Origin: Salvia splendens
Taxonomy: Eukaryota > Streptophyta > Magnoliopsida > Lamiales > Lamiaceae
DNA length: 64,000 bases
Direction of reading: 5' to 3'
Assembly (NCBI RefSeq): GCF_004379255.2
Contig: NC_056044.1
Location: 11,324,001-11,388,000, forward strand
Both the position numbers and the translations under genes were made by a program. Of this stretch, positions 56,016 through 64,000 are shown one piece after another. Within the stretch, counting starts at the first letter, position 1. The number at the start of each line of letters is the position of its first letter. The notes under the pieces were generated by a model, which saw only the letters and a program-made list of their open reading frames with translations, ran no database searches and had not been told where the DNA came from.

Positions 56016-57039
56016 ATGGCTGAAAACAAAACTCAAACAAGGTCGTGCTATTTGATGCAACTCCCTCACAAGGTTGGTACGAACAAGACAGGTCGTTGTA
56101 GTAACTCCCAAAAGTGTATGGCCTAAAGTAGAAGATAAGTTACTCGAAGGAACTGATGGGACTCGCATACCTTCTACTGTGAAGCCAAGTATCAACTCGG
56201 GAAAATGGATGCCAGAAATGTCTTTTGATGGTCAAAGGCGCAAAAAACAAAAGATATCACGTGAAGACCAAAGGCAACGAAGCAGAGTTTCTGTTGGTGG
56301 AACTAAGCCTCTTGAGGCTAATGTGAAAGAATTGATGGATCGTAGATGGCACGGGCGTTCACTAAGCCGGTAGATCTAGTGAATACTCTTGATTACTTCA
56401 AGAAGATTAAGAGGAACAATAAAACATAATCTGGAGAGGAATATGTACTCTGCTGGAAAGGAAATTGCTGATGACATGCTGCTGACTTTTGGGAATGCAA
56501 TGTTGTATCACCCTCGCAACGCAAGGCAAGGCTATTGAATTGCAATTTCAAGAGGAGGTGGGAAACAATGGCTACAAAATGAAGCTAGTTGTAGATAACA
56601 GTCACCAAGTTATGAAGCCAACAGCTGGAGCCGGCTTGATGAAAGCTCCCAAAGCTGAAAAACGTGGCTACTCAAGGCGCGTATCCCTGGAGAAAAAGCT
56701 GAAGCTCAGACCAGGGATTAAGAATGTAAGTATGGTTGTTCTACACCTTGTGCTTTCCACTTTCATCAATGTGACACTAATATTGTGTGTTTCTTTACTG
56801 GTCTAGTATGATAAAACGAGGATTGTAGAACTACTCAAAGCTGCTCTCGTGAGATAGAAAGAAATGCTGCAAGGATGGCACTAGAGAAGGTACATACTTC
56901 TTTGACTGATAAGAATTGGCCAAACAAATTGAATCTTTTTTTTAATGTTAGTTTTGAGTTCACGCTAACCAAAGTGTAAAACTATTATTCGTATTGCAGA
57001 TCAAAAAGACTGCTGAGATTGATACGCCTCCTAACCTGC
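56016..57039 (+). pseudogene. Bromodomain (GTE/BET-type) protein pseudogene
   Basis: Pieces in shifting frames match plant GTE transcription factors. First comes VVVVTPKSVWPKVEDKLLEG with INSGKWMPEMSFDG (56080-56235). Then there are the bromodomain parts LEANVKELMDRRWHG, PVDLVNTLDYFKKIKRN, IKHNLERNMYSAGKEIADDM and LLTFGNAMLYHP (56310-56510). Finally there is a helix ending ALEKIKKTAEID (56878-57021, split by an intron-like gap). Bromodomains bind acetyl-lysine on histones. Here the PMDLGT loop is deleted, several stops and shifts interrupt the frame (for example after MAENK, near 56055 and 56425), and the next exon is cut by the Harbinger element at 57043. No functional product is possible. 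Confidence 0.65.
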
Positions 57040-57049
57040 TAAGGCCATC

Positions 57050-57160
57050 AGCAGTGGGGCGCCCTAAGGCGCGCCCTATGGCCCGCCACGTCAGCATTTT
57101 TATCCTCCTCCTTCTCCACCTGCAGTGGGCGTCCTAAGGCGCGCCCTATGACGCGCCACA
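57050..57160. repeat. Left subterminal duplication of the Harbinger element
   Basis: GCAGTGGG(G)CG, CCTAAGGCGCGCCCTATG, CGCCAC and TCA occur twice (about 57051 and 57122), 71 bp apart. Confidence 0.75.
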
Positions 57161-57298
57161 TCATCAATTTTGTAATATTTACAAAATACATACGAATTAA
57201 AAAAAAAACTAAAATACGTTTAAAATACGAATTTTAAAAATTTCATTCATTTAATAAAAATTAATACATTACAATGCGAAATAATAAAAAACGCAAAC

Positions 57299-58801
57299 TC
57301 AGCGACGGCGGTTACGAGCCCACACTTCTTCAATCATGTCGCTCATGAGCTGCGCATGCTCCTGTTGGTTGCGCATTGAGGCCTGCCTAGATAAAACATC
57401 ATCGAAACCTAACGGTAACCCTCTATTGGGTGTCTCGGTCGATGTGCCGGCAGAGCTAGATGCACGGTCGTAGTCATTCCAATTGGTGATGCTTCCGCCT
57501 TCACTCTCGACTATCATATTGTGCATGATTATGCACGCATATATGACATCGGCGATGACTTCCTTGTACCAGAAACGAGCCGGCCCTTTCACAATTGCCC
57601 ACCGTGATTGGAGCACCCCAAATGCCCGCTCTACATCCTTCCGCGCCGCCTCTTGCTTTTGCGCAAATAAAACCCTCTTCTCACCAATCGGGCAGCTGAC
57701 TGTCTTTAGGAAAACTGGCCACCGTTGGTAGATGCCGTCGGCCAAGTAGTACCCCATATGGTATTGGCGTCTATTGGCAGTAAACTCTATGGCCGGGCCG
57801 TTGCCGTTACATTGGTCGGTGAAGAGAGTGGACGAGTTGAGGACGTTAATGTCGTTGTTCGACCCGGCTACGCCGAAGTAAGCATGCCAGATCCAAAGCC
57901 GATAGTCAGCGACGACTTCGAGTATCATCGTCGGGTGGCTGCCCTTGTATCCACTTGTGAATTGGCCTCTCCACGCCCTCGGACAGTTCTTCCACTGCCA
58001 GTGCATACAGTCGATGCTCCCGAGCATCCCAGGAAACCCGTGCACCGTCTCGTGCATCTGCATCAAACCCTGGAAATCAGTGGCAGTCGGCTTGCGCAAA
58101 TATGTGTCGCCATAGGCCTCTACTATCCCCCGACAAAAGTACTTCAGACACTCGCGGCCTGTAGTCTCCCCACAGTGGAAGTACTCGTCAAAAAGGTCTG
58201 TAGTGGTGCCGTATGCCAATTGACGAATAGCAGTCGTGCACTTTTGCAATGGTGTAAGGCCGGGTTTCCCGATGGCGTCCTCCTGAAACGTGAAGTATTC
58301 TTCACGTGAAGACAATGTACGAACAATGCTGAGAAAAAGGTACCTCGACATTCGAAACCGGCGGCGGAAAACAGTCGGGCCCCAACGTGGTTGATCGGCA
58401 AAATAATCTTCAACCAGACGCCTGTGAGCTTCCTCGTGGTTGCGTCGGACATACGTTCTAGGTCGAATAGGACGATGGACTTGCTCAGCCGCCGCTGCAG
58501 CCGCCGCCTTCTCGCGTTGCATTTGCGAATAGCATGCCGCCATGGCCTCTTCAACGGCTGCATCTAATGCTTCGTCAATCGAACGACCGGAATCAGACGA
58601 ACTAGAACTATTGGTGTCTTCGCCGGATTCATTTTCGTTGGATGTTGAGAGAGAATATGTTGAGAGATAGTCGATATGTTCGTATGCACAACTGAATGAG
58701 AAACGAGATTTATATAAAAAAACGAAACTGCTTGCCATCGTCCGCGTGCCATCGTCCGCGGCCTTCACAATGGGGCGGAAGATGTCGCGGACGATGGCCA
58801 T
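57299..58801 (-). CDS. PIF/Harbinger (HARBI1-like) transposase
   Basis: An uninterrupted frame of 500 codons matches the plant transposase family (Plant_tran/DDE_4, relatives of HARBI1 and ALP1). An acidic Ser-rich start (NENESGEDTNSSSSSDSGRS) and an Ala-rich helix are followed by a helix-turn-helix region (FRRRFRMSRYLFLSIVRTLS, CTTAIRQLAYGTTTDLFDEY). The DDE residues are visible: D264 in GSIDCMHWQW, D317 in SNNDINVLNSS and E391 in DVERAFGVLQSRW. The enzyme cuts at the TIRs and targets TWA sites, normally together with a Myb-like partner. The first methionine is doubtful: the minus strand has a TATA box (TTTATATAAAT, about 58708-58720) inside the first 31 codons, so translation may start later, perhaps after a lost ATG. 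No stop or frameshift is seen otherwise, which implies a recent insertion. Confidence 0.85.
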   Translation of the reverse strand: MAIVRDIFRPIVKAADDGTRTMASSFVFLYKSRFSFSCAYEHIDYLSTYSLSTSNENESGEDTNSSSSSDSGRSIDEALDAAVEEAMAACYSQMQREKAAAAAAAEQVHRPIRPRTYVRRNHEEAHRRLVEDYFADQPRWGPTVFRRRFRMSRYLFLSIVRTLSSREEYFTFQEDAIGKPGLTPLQKCTTAIRQLAYGTTTDLFDEYFHCGETTGRECLKYFCRGIVEAYGDTYLRKPTATDFQGLMQMHETVHGFPGMLGSIDCMHWQWKNCPRAWRGQFTSGYKGSHPTMILEVVADYRLWIWHAYFGVAGSNNDINVLNSSTLFTDQCNGNGPAIEFTANRRQYHMGYYLADGIYQRWPVFLKTVSCPIGEKRVLFAQKQEAARKDVERAFGVLQSRWAIVKGPARFWYKEVIADVIYACIIMHNMIVESEGGSITNWNDYDRASSSAGTSTETPNRGLPLGFDDVLSRQASMRNQQEHAQLMSDMIEEVWARNRRR

Positions 58802-59020
58802 CGTCCGCGACCATCGTCCGCTGCGTCCGCAATGAGGCGGACGATGGCGCGGATGATGGCCATCGTCCGCGGTTTAAGTCGCCATCGTCCGCGGTTTAAG
58901 TCGCGCCCGAAGCATAGGCCGCGACTATCGTCCGCGGCCTATGCCACACACCCACAGTGGGGGCGGACGATGAATGGCGTGGACGATGCGCGCCATCGGG
59001 CGTGCCATCGTCCGCCCATT
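58738..59020. repeat. Right subterminal CATCGTCCGC repeats of the Harbinger element
   Basis: CATCGTCCGC or its complement GCGGACGATG, with close variants, occurs more than ten times within 280 bp, in both orientations, several as CCATCGTCCGCGGTTTAAGT doublets. Such clustered motifs are candidate transposase binding sites. They are absent from the left end. Confidence 0.85.
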
Positions 59021-59033
59021 GCAGATGTTCTAA

Positions 59034-59231
59034 GAGAGATAGATGGGTATACTATTTGGTTGCTATTCAAATCCCAAGGCTTTGGAGAAAATTGGCTTTT
59101 ACATGTGGGTGGAAGAATATGAAGAATGAGAAATAAGATGATCCAGAAGTGGGAGAAATTTTCCAGTAGAAATATAATCGTATTTATTTCAAAGAATGAA
59201 GGAATCATTGATTCAAATTCTTGGTGCATAC
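59034..59231. other. Short segment between Harbinger and copia
   Basis: An open stretch reads EIDGYTIWLLFKSQGFGENW without a recognised domain. It may be the continuation of the bromodomain pseudogene or unrelated DNA. Confidence 0.35.
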
Positions 59232-59511
59232 TGTTGGAAAAAGAAATCATAAATTAGCCGCCCATCATTCATTAGCCGCCCATCATTCATTACAGTGGAG
59301 TTCCTAGAATATATTTATGTGTGTAGAGTTCCTAGTTGTGGTAGAGTTCCAATATCCATTTATTGATGTACTCCAAGGGACTCAAATCTCCCTATAAATA
59401 CTAGGGAGATGAGCATTTCAAATATACAAGAAAAACATACAATAAACTTATCTTTCTACCTCCTACTACTAAAATGCTTTACCAATCTTTCAATATTTCT
59501 CTCGATTACCA
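59232..59511 (+). repeat. 5' LTR of the copia element
   Basis: Starts TGTTGGAAAAAG and probably ends GATTACCA, about 280 bp. It contains a tandem 18-bp word (ATTAGCCGCCCATCATTC twice near 59256) and a TATA box CTATAAATA at 59392-59400. The 3' edge is not certain because the other LTR is out of view. Confidence 0.7.
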
Positions 59512-59520
59512 TCTTTAAGA

Positions 59521-59532
59521 TGGTATCAGAGC
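59521..59532 (+). other. Primer binding site (initiator Met tRNA)
   Basis: TGGTATCAGAGC exactly matches the standard copia primer binding site. Confidence 0.95.
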
Positions 59533-59631
59533 GGGATATATCAGTTTGGGACTCAGAACAATGTCATCATAGTCCCGATCATACCCTTCTCGGCCCTTTC
59601 TAAAAACCTGCAAAACCAACACAAATTCAAA

Positions 59632-62600
59632 ATGTCAGATTCTGACACAGAAACCTCAAAACCAATCCCAACAGAAACCATGGCAGATTTTGCAGCACAA
59701 TTTGCTGAATTCATGAAATTCATGAATAAATCTGGAAACAAGTCCGAAAACTCCACAAAACAGCCACAACTGCAGCTGGAGTCCTTAGGAGAGATCAACC
59801 TGAAGACCAAACTTAATGGGGATAATTATCCCCTTTGGGCCAATCTGATGGAGAGAGCAATAGGGGGGAAGGGACTGACATCTCACATCTCTGGAGGTTC
59901 AGATCCTCCCCCACCCGACGACCCCGGCTACTCAAAATGGCAGCAACGGGATCACTGCTGTTTCAATTGGATTATCAGCAATCTGGAAACCAGCCTTGTA
60001 AATGAAGTATCCCAATACAAGACAGCCAAAGACCTGTGGGAAGGTCTGGCTGTCACATATGGGAGTGGAGCAGATCCATTCCAAGTCCATGACCTACACA
60101 GACAAGCCATGTCAATGAAGCAAGGAGATATGACCCTGGAAGCCCTTTGGAATAAATTTCAAGATTTATGGATTTCAATTGATGCAAGAGATCCCAACCC
60201 CATGGACAGCCCTAAAAGCATCGACAAATACAACAAGCACATTCAAAGGCACAGACTCTATCAATTCGTTTGGGCACTGGATGAAAGGTATGACAAAATC
60301 AGACGAGAAATTCTAAATCAAGAACCCTTACCCACAGTCCGAAAAGCTTACGGAATGGTGAGAAGAGAAGCGGTCAATGACAAAGTTCTCAAACGAGAAG
60401 CTGACCAATCCGGAATCGCCACTGGACTTGGCGCCTTCGACCGAAGCCGAACACACCAGCCAACAACCAAATTTAGTGCAAATCGGAAATCAGAGGAGGA
60501 TAAGAGCAAGTTAACCTGCACACACTGTGGAGGAAAACGACATACATTGGAGACATGCTTCCACATCCACGGTTACCCCGATTGGTGGCAAGAGATCAAG
60601 CGGACAAAGCAAGGTGGGAAGCGCGGCGGCGGCAATAGCGGAGGAAGGGCAGCGACGGCAGTAGGCGGTGATGACAGAGCCACCTACACCGACGGATCGA
60701 CGGGCAACATCTGCGACAGAGCCACCTACACCTCCACGCCAACCCCTCCACCACCGTTCCAACAGAACCACCTACACCTCAACAGCGGCGGCGGCGGAAC
60801 CAATAAAAATCCCACCGGGAACCCGTTCCCAAACAATACAGCCAAGGCCTCGATTGCTACCACCAAGAATTGGACAGAAGGTAAAATGAGGGCTCCAAAG
60901 GTAGGCGACGCAGGTGACCGGGGAGGGAGTAGAGCTCCGGCCAAAGGAGCCGCCTCACAGGAGGTGGCTAGGGTTGGAAGGGAGGCGGAAATCAAAATGG
61001 GGACGGCTAGGGTTGAATGGGGGAGGGGTTGTTTTAATTATTTACCCATTTTGCAAAAAAAACCCTCCAGTCTGTTCTTATCCCAAATACAACCCCATCC
61101 TAAAAATGCCTACCAAAACCCACCCCAGTCAAACCCGAGATTTCGAAATATGCCCCATTTGACCAAGAAATTTCAAAAGATACCCCAAACTGTTCAAAAT
61201 TCCAGAAATACACCCCTGAATTTCGAATTTCAGCCTTCCATCCCATGTTCAAACTCATACCAAGCTCTAGCGTGCTCATCATCCTCAAACATAGGACCTA
61301 AAGACTACCACTGGATTTTTGATTGTGGGGCAACCGACACAATGTCTTTTGATGCGTCCGATTTCCTAGATATTTCCCAATCCACAAAGAATTTTGTTCA
61401 AACCGCTAGTGGGGAATTAGCACAAGTTGAGGGGGCGGGAACTATCACTATCTCACCAACCCTTCGCCTCTCAAACTGTCTTTATGTTCCGTCTTTGTCC
61501 CACAAACTTTTGTCTGTAAGTCATGTCACAAAAGATCTTAACTGCAAATTACTGATGCAGCCTCGTTTTTGCATGTTACAGGATATCAAGACGGGGATGA
61601 TAGTTGGGCGTGGCACTGAGCGACATGGACTGTACTACGTGGATGAGATAGCCCAACAGAGTACTGCGATGCTAACTCACGGACTGAAAGACAGACAGAT
61701 TTGGCTCTTGCATCGCCGGTTAGGGCACCCATCTATAGGATATCTCCATCTACTCTTTCCCGAGTTAGTTTCTTCTTCACATGTTTTGAATTGTGAAACT
61801 TGTGTTTTGGCAAAAAGTCATAGACATTCCTTCAGATTGAACAATACTAGAGAAAAATCACCATTTGCCTTGGTCCACTCTGATGTGTGGGGTCCAGCCC
61901 CGGTTACTGGGGGACAAGGTTTTCGATATTTTTTGCTATTTATTGATGATTTTTCTCGTATGTCCTGGATTTATTTTTTGAAAACAAAATCAGAAGTTTT
62001 TGAGAAGTTCACAGAGTTCTATAGTCTTGTTCAAACCCAGTACAACTCCAAAATCCAAATCCTTAGGTCCGATAATGGGAGGGAATATGTGAACTCTAGA
62101 ATGAAAACCTTCTTCATCGAAAAAGACCTTGTCCACCAAACATCGTGTGCATATACACCAGAACAAAATGGGGTAGCCGAGCGAAAAAACCGATACATTC
62201 TGGAGATCACCCGTGCACTCCTAATCGAATCCCACATTCCTAAATCCTTTTGGCCAGAAGCTATTGCAACAGCCGTTTACCTCCTCAATCGTCTTCCAAC
62301 AGGAATCCTAAACTTCAAAACCCCCCTAGAGGTCTTCTCTTCCCTACACTCGACACCTTCATCTCTCAACCTCGAACCCAAAATTTTCGGCTGCTCCGTA
62401 TTTGTTCACATACCCAAACATGATCGTGACAAATTCTCGCCATGTGCAGTAAAATGTGTCTTCTTGGGTTATGGAAAAAATCAGAAAGGGTATAGATGTT
62501 ATGACCCGTCAACAGATCGCATGTACGTAACTATGAACTGCGACTTTGTTGAGAGTGAGTACTTCTATAGCCAATCTAGTGGTCAGGGGGAGAGTGAGAC

Positions 62601-63876
62601 AGAAAATCCAAGCAGTGACGCCCTAAATTGGCTACCTCTGTGGGGAGAAACCATTCAGGGGGAGGATATTCATGGGGAAAACAGCCAAACTACCATATCA
62701 GGCCAAAATCCTGTCATAGATATCGGTCCAACAGAGGAAGTTAGCAGTACCGCCGGGCAATCAAATCCACAGGAACATAACATGCCGCTTCAGGACGCTG
62801 CCAAGCTATCTGACCAGTCCTTGAATCCTGAGGTAAACGCTTCTGATCCCAATATTGGTACCCTACTTGAAACCACTGACAGTGGCAGGGAAAACAGAAG
62901 TGATATAAATGAGCCACCAACGGAACAAGGAACAGGGCACGGCAGATTGCCCCAAAGAAGTACAAGGGGCATCCCCCCTCGGAGATATTCGCCAGACTGG
63001 AAAGGGCACAAATCCAGATACAGTATTGCCAATCTCACCCAGGGACACCTTACCGAAATGGCTAGGGCGTTCGAAGTTGCACTTTATGAAGAAGAAGAGA
63101 TTCCGCAGTCCTTCGAAGAGGCAAGGAAACACAAGCACTGGAGGGAAGCCATGAAGAAGGAGATTGATGCCTTGATAAAAAATGAAACGTGGGAAAAGTG
63201 TACTCTACCTCCGAGAAAGAAACCAGTAGGATGTCGGTGGATCTTCACCATAAAAAGGCGTGCAGATGGTTCAATCGAGAGATACAAGGCAAGATTGGTT
63301 GCTAAGGGATATACTCAGGTGTATGGAGTAGACTACGAAGAAACTTTCTCCCCTGTGGCCAAACTAAATACAGTAAGAGCACTTCTATCTGTAGCTGCAT
63401 GTAAAGAATGGCCATTATACCAGTTTGATGTTACAAATGCCTTCCTTCATGGAGAACTTGAGAAAGACAAAGAAGTCTACATGGAGGTCCCCCCAGGTTT
63501 TTGTGAAGAATTTGGAAAAGGACAGGTGTGCAGACTGAGGAAGACCCTCTATGGGTTAAAGCAATCCCCCAGAGTGTGGTTTGGAAGATTCTGCCAGGCA
63601 ATGTTCAAGCATGGCTTCAAACAGAGCCATTCAGATCACACGCTATTCCTAAAGAAGAGGAACGGTAAAATGACATGTCTAATAATCTATGTTGACGACA
63701 TGATCATAACAGGAGATGATGCCGAGGAGATCCAAAATCTAAAAGAGAATCTTTTCAAGGAGTTTGAAATGAAGGACTTGGGAGCCTTAAAGTACTTCCT
63801 AGGAATTGAAGTGTTGAGATCCAAGCACGGAATATTCCTAAGACAGAAGAAGTATGTTCTTGACATGTTAGCATAA
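59632..63876 (+). CDS. copia gag-pol polyprotein, frame open for 1414 codons
   Basis: The Gag region is residues 40-260 (NLKTKLNGDNYPLWANLMER, a UBN2-like domain), with the zinc knuckle C296-C299-H304-C309. A Gly/Pro/Thr-rich spacer of about 250 residues follows (325-555). The protease motif is WIFDCGATDTM (D564), where Cys replaces the usual Ser of DSGA. GAG-pre-integrase is LLHRRLGHPS. The integrase catalytic residues are D751, D814 and E850. RT runs from about 1170, with YVDD at 1353-1356. The polyprotein packages RNA, copies it and integrates cDNA. A TAA at 63874-63876 replaces the Glu codon expected in DMLAETGLL, and the same frame continues without stops to 64000 (TGLLDCKPAETPMVPNH), so RNase H would be lost from this copy. 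ATG 59632 is the first in frame after the primer site. Confidence 0.9.
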   Translation: MSDSDTETSKPIPTETMADFAAQFAEFMKFMNKSGNKSENSTKQPQLQLESLGEINLKTKLNGDNYPLWANLMERAIGGKGLTSHISGGSDPPPPDDPGYSKWQQRDHCCFNWIISNLETSLVNEVSQYKTAKDLWEGLAVTYGSGADPFQVHDLHRQAMSMKQGDMTLEALWNKFQDLWISIDARDPNPMDSPKSIDKYNKHIQRHRLYQFVWALDERYDKIRREILNQEPLPTVRKAYGMVRREAVNDKVLKREADQSGIATGLGAFDRSRTHQPTTKFSANRKSEEDKSKLTCTHCGGKRHTLETCFHIHGYPDWWQEIKRTKQGGKRGGGNSGGRAATAVGGDDRATYTDGSTGNICDRATYTSTPTPPPPFQQNHLHLNSGGGGTNKNPTGNPFPNNTAKASIATTKNWTEGKMRAPKVGDAGDRGGSRAPAKGAASQEVARVGREAEIKMGTARVEWGRGCFNYLPILQKKPSSLFLSQIQPHPKNAYQNPPQSNPRFRNMPHLTKKFQKIPQTVQNSRNTPLNFEFQPSIPCSNSYQALACSSSSNIGPKDYHWIFDCGATDTMSFDASDFLDISQSTKNFVQTASGELAQVEGAGTITISPTLRLSNCLYVPSLSHKLLSVSHVTKDLNCKLLMQPRFCMLQDIKTGMIVGRGTERHGLYYVDEIAQQSTAMLTHGLKDRQIWLLHRRLGHPSIGYLHLLFPELVSSSHVLNCETCVLAKSHRHSFRLNNTREKSPFALVHSDVWGPAPVTGGQGFRYFLLFIDDFSRMSWIYFLKTKSEVFEKFTEFYSLVQTQYNSKIQILRSDNGREYVNSRMKTFFIEKDLVHQTSCAYTPEQNGVAERKNRYILEITRALLIESHIPKSFWPEAIATAVYLLNRLPTGILNFKTPLEVFSSLHSTPSSLNLEPKIFGCSVFVHIPKHDRDKFSPCAVKCVFLGYGKNQKGYRCYDPSTDRMYVTMNCDFVESEYFYSQSSGQGESETENPSSDALNWLPLWGETIQGEDIHGENSQTTISGQNPVIDIGPTEEVSSTAGQSNPQEHNMPLQDAAKLSDQSLNPEVNASDPNIGTLLETTDSGRENRSDINEPPTEQGTGHGRLPQRSTRGIPPRRYSPDWKGHKSRYSIANLTQGHLTEMARAFEVALYEEEEIPQSFEEARKHKHWREAMKKEIDALIKNETWEKCTLPPRKKPVGCRWIFTIKRRADGSIERYKARLVAKGYTQVYGVDYEETFSPVAKLNTVRALLSVAACKEWPLYQFDVTNAFLHGELEKDKEVYMEVPPGFCEEFGKGQVCRLRKTLYGLKQSPRVWFGRFCQAMFKHGFKQSHSDHTLFLKKRNGKMTCLIIYVDDMIITGDDAEEIQNLKENLFKEFEMKDLGALKYFLGIEVLRSKHGIFLRQKKYVLDMLA

Positions 63877-64000
63877 ACGGGCCTACTGGACTGCAAGCCT
63901 GCCGAAACGCCAATGGTACCCAACCATGGATTGAAGATTGTGGATGGAGCTAAACCTACAGACCAGGGAAGATATCAACGATTAGTAGGTAAACTTATCT

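Larger units (their letters stand above)
57043..59030 (-). mobile_element. PIF/Harbinger transposon with TAA target duplication
   Basis: Left end GGCCATCAGCAGTGGGGCG and right end (reverse) GAACATCTGCAATGGGCGG are about 20-bp imperfect inverted repeats. TAA flanks both sides (57040-57042 and 59031-59033), the 3-bp duplication typical of PIF/Harbinger. The 1988-bp element encodes the transposase on the minus strand. The second, Myb-like ORF found in autonomous members is absent. Confidence 0.85.
59232..64000 (+). mobile_element. Ty1/copia retrotransposon, 5' part (RE1-like)
   Basis: 5' LTR (59232 to about 59511), primer binding site (59521-59532), and gag-pol from 59632 in the order protease, integrase, RT, which is diagnostic for copia. 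The right end and 3' LTR lie beyond the window. Confidence 0.9.

Noticed and set aside
57725..58309. 194-codon plus-strand frame opposite the Harbinger transposase
   Set aside because: It is a shadow of the conserved transposase on the minus strand, which has the DDE residues and family motifs.
60511..61162. Short frames on both strands within copia gag
   Set aside because: They overlap the continuous 1414-codon gag-pol frame and lie in its low-complexity spacer.

Overview
The window reads as a repeat-dominated stretch of a flowering-plant nuclear genome, most likely a eudicot. The evidence is A/T-rich intergenic DNA, GT-AG introns, Athila-like Ty3/gypsy and Ty1/copia elements, Stowaway-type MITEs with CTCCCTCCGT ends and TA target duplications, FAR1-type MULEs with ULP-like genes, PIF/Harbinger, Helitrons and a tRNA-derived SINE. 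The species cannot be fixed from the sequence. Lamiales is only a guess.

Layout. 1-4042: 3' end of an Athila-like element with its 3' LTR, which cuts off the gag of a minus-strand copia element (4043-7609, 5' LTR at 6155-7609). 8070-13054: a non-autonomous Helitron hosting a MULE (8766-11158, perfect 9-bp target duplication) that carries a GRF zinc-finger/coiled-coil/tail-anchor gene, plus MITEs. 13.1-23.3 kb: MITE-rich DNA, including a solo LTR of the same copia family (18967-21300) with four MITEs in it. 23450-25200: the only clear, intact host gene, a two-exon mitochondrial calcium uniporter (MCU). 27114-27785: a thaumatin-like pseudogene on the minus strand. 28765-33612 and 33620-45009: two related MULEs head to tail. 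The larger (B) has a FAR1-type transposase on the plus strand and a convergent ULP1-like protease gene on the minus strand, both broken. The smaller (A) is a deletion derivative with a six-copy 277-291 bp array. 45.2-45.9 kb: a tandem array of about 91 bp. 46603-54930: a composite Helitron with two 5' ends and one 3' end. 56016-57039: a bromodomain (GTE-type) pseudogene, cut at 57043-59030 by a PIF/Harbinger element with an intact 500-codon transposase frame and TAA target duplications. 59232-64000: the 5' part of a copia element with a 1414-codon gag-pol frame.

How the parts relate. Little here works as a pathway. The region is a stratified record of insertions: MITE in LTR, MULE in Helitron, Helitron start in Helitron, SINE in MULE intron, Harbinger in pseudogene, Athila in copia. 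The MCU gene has a TATA box, and its intron has tolerated a MITE. Its stop codon lies in a 28-bp tandem duplication that probably changed the C-terminus. The most unusual signals are the double-start Helitron, the paired ULP-MULEs with their dense TAATGCA-type motif, and the loss of the catalytic cysteine in the MULE-borne protease.
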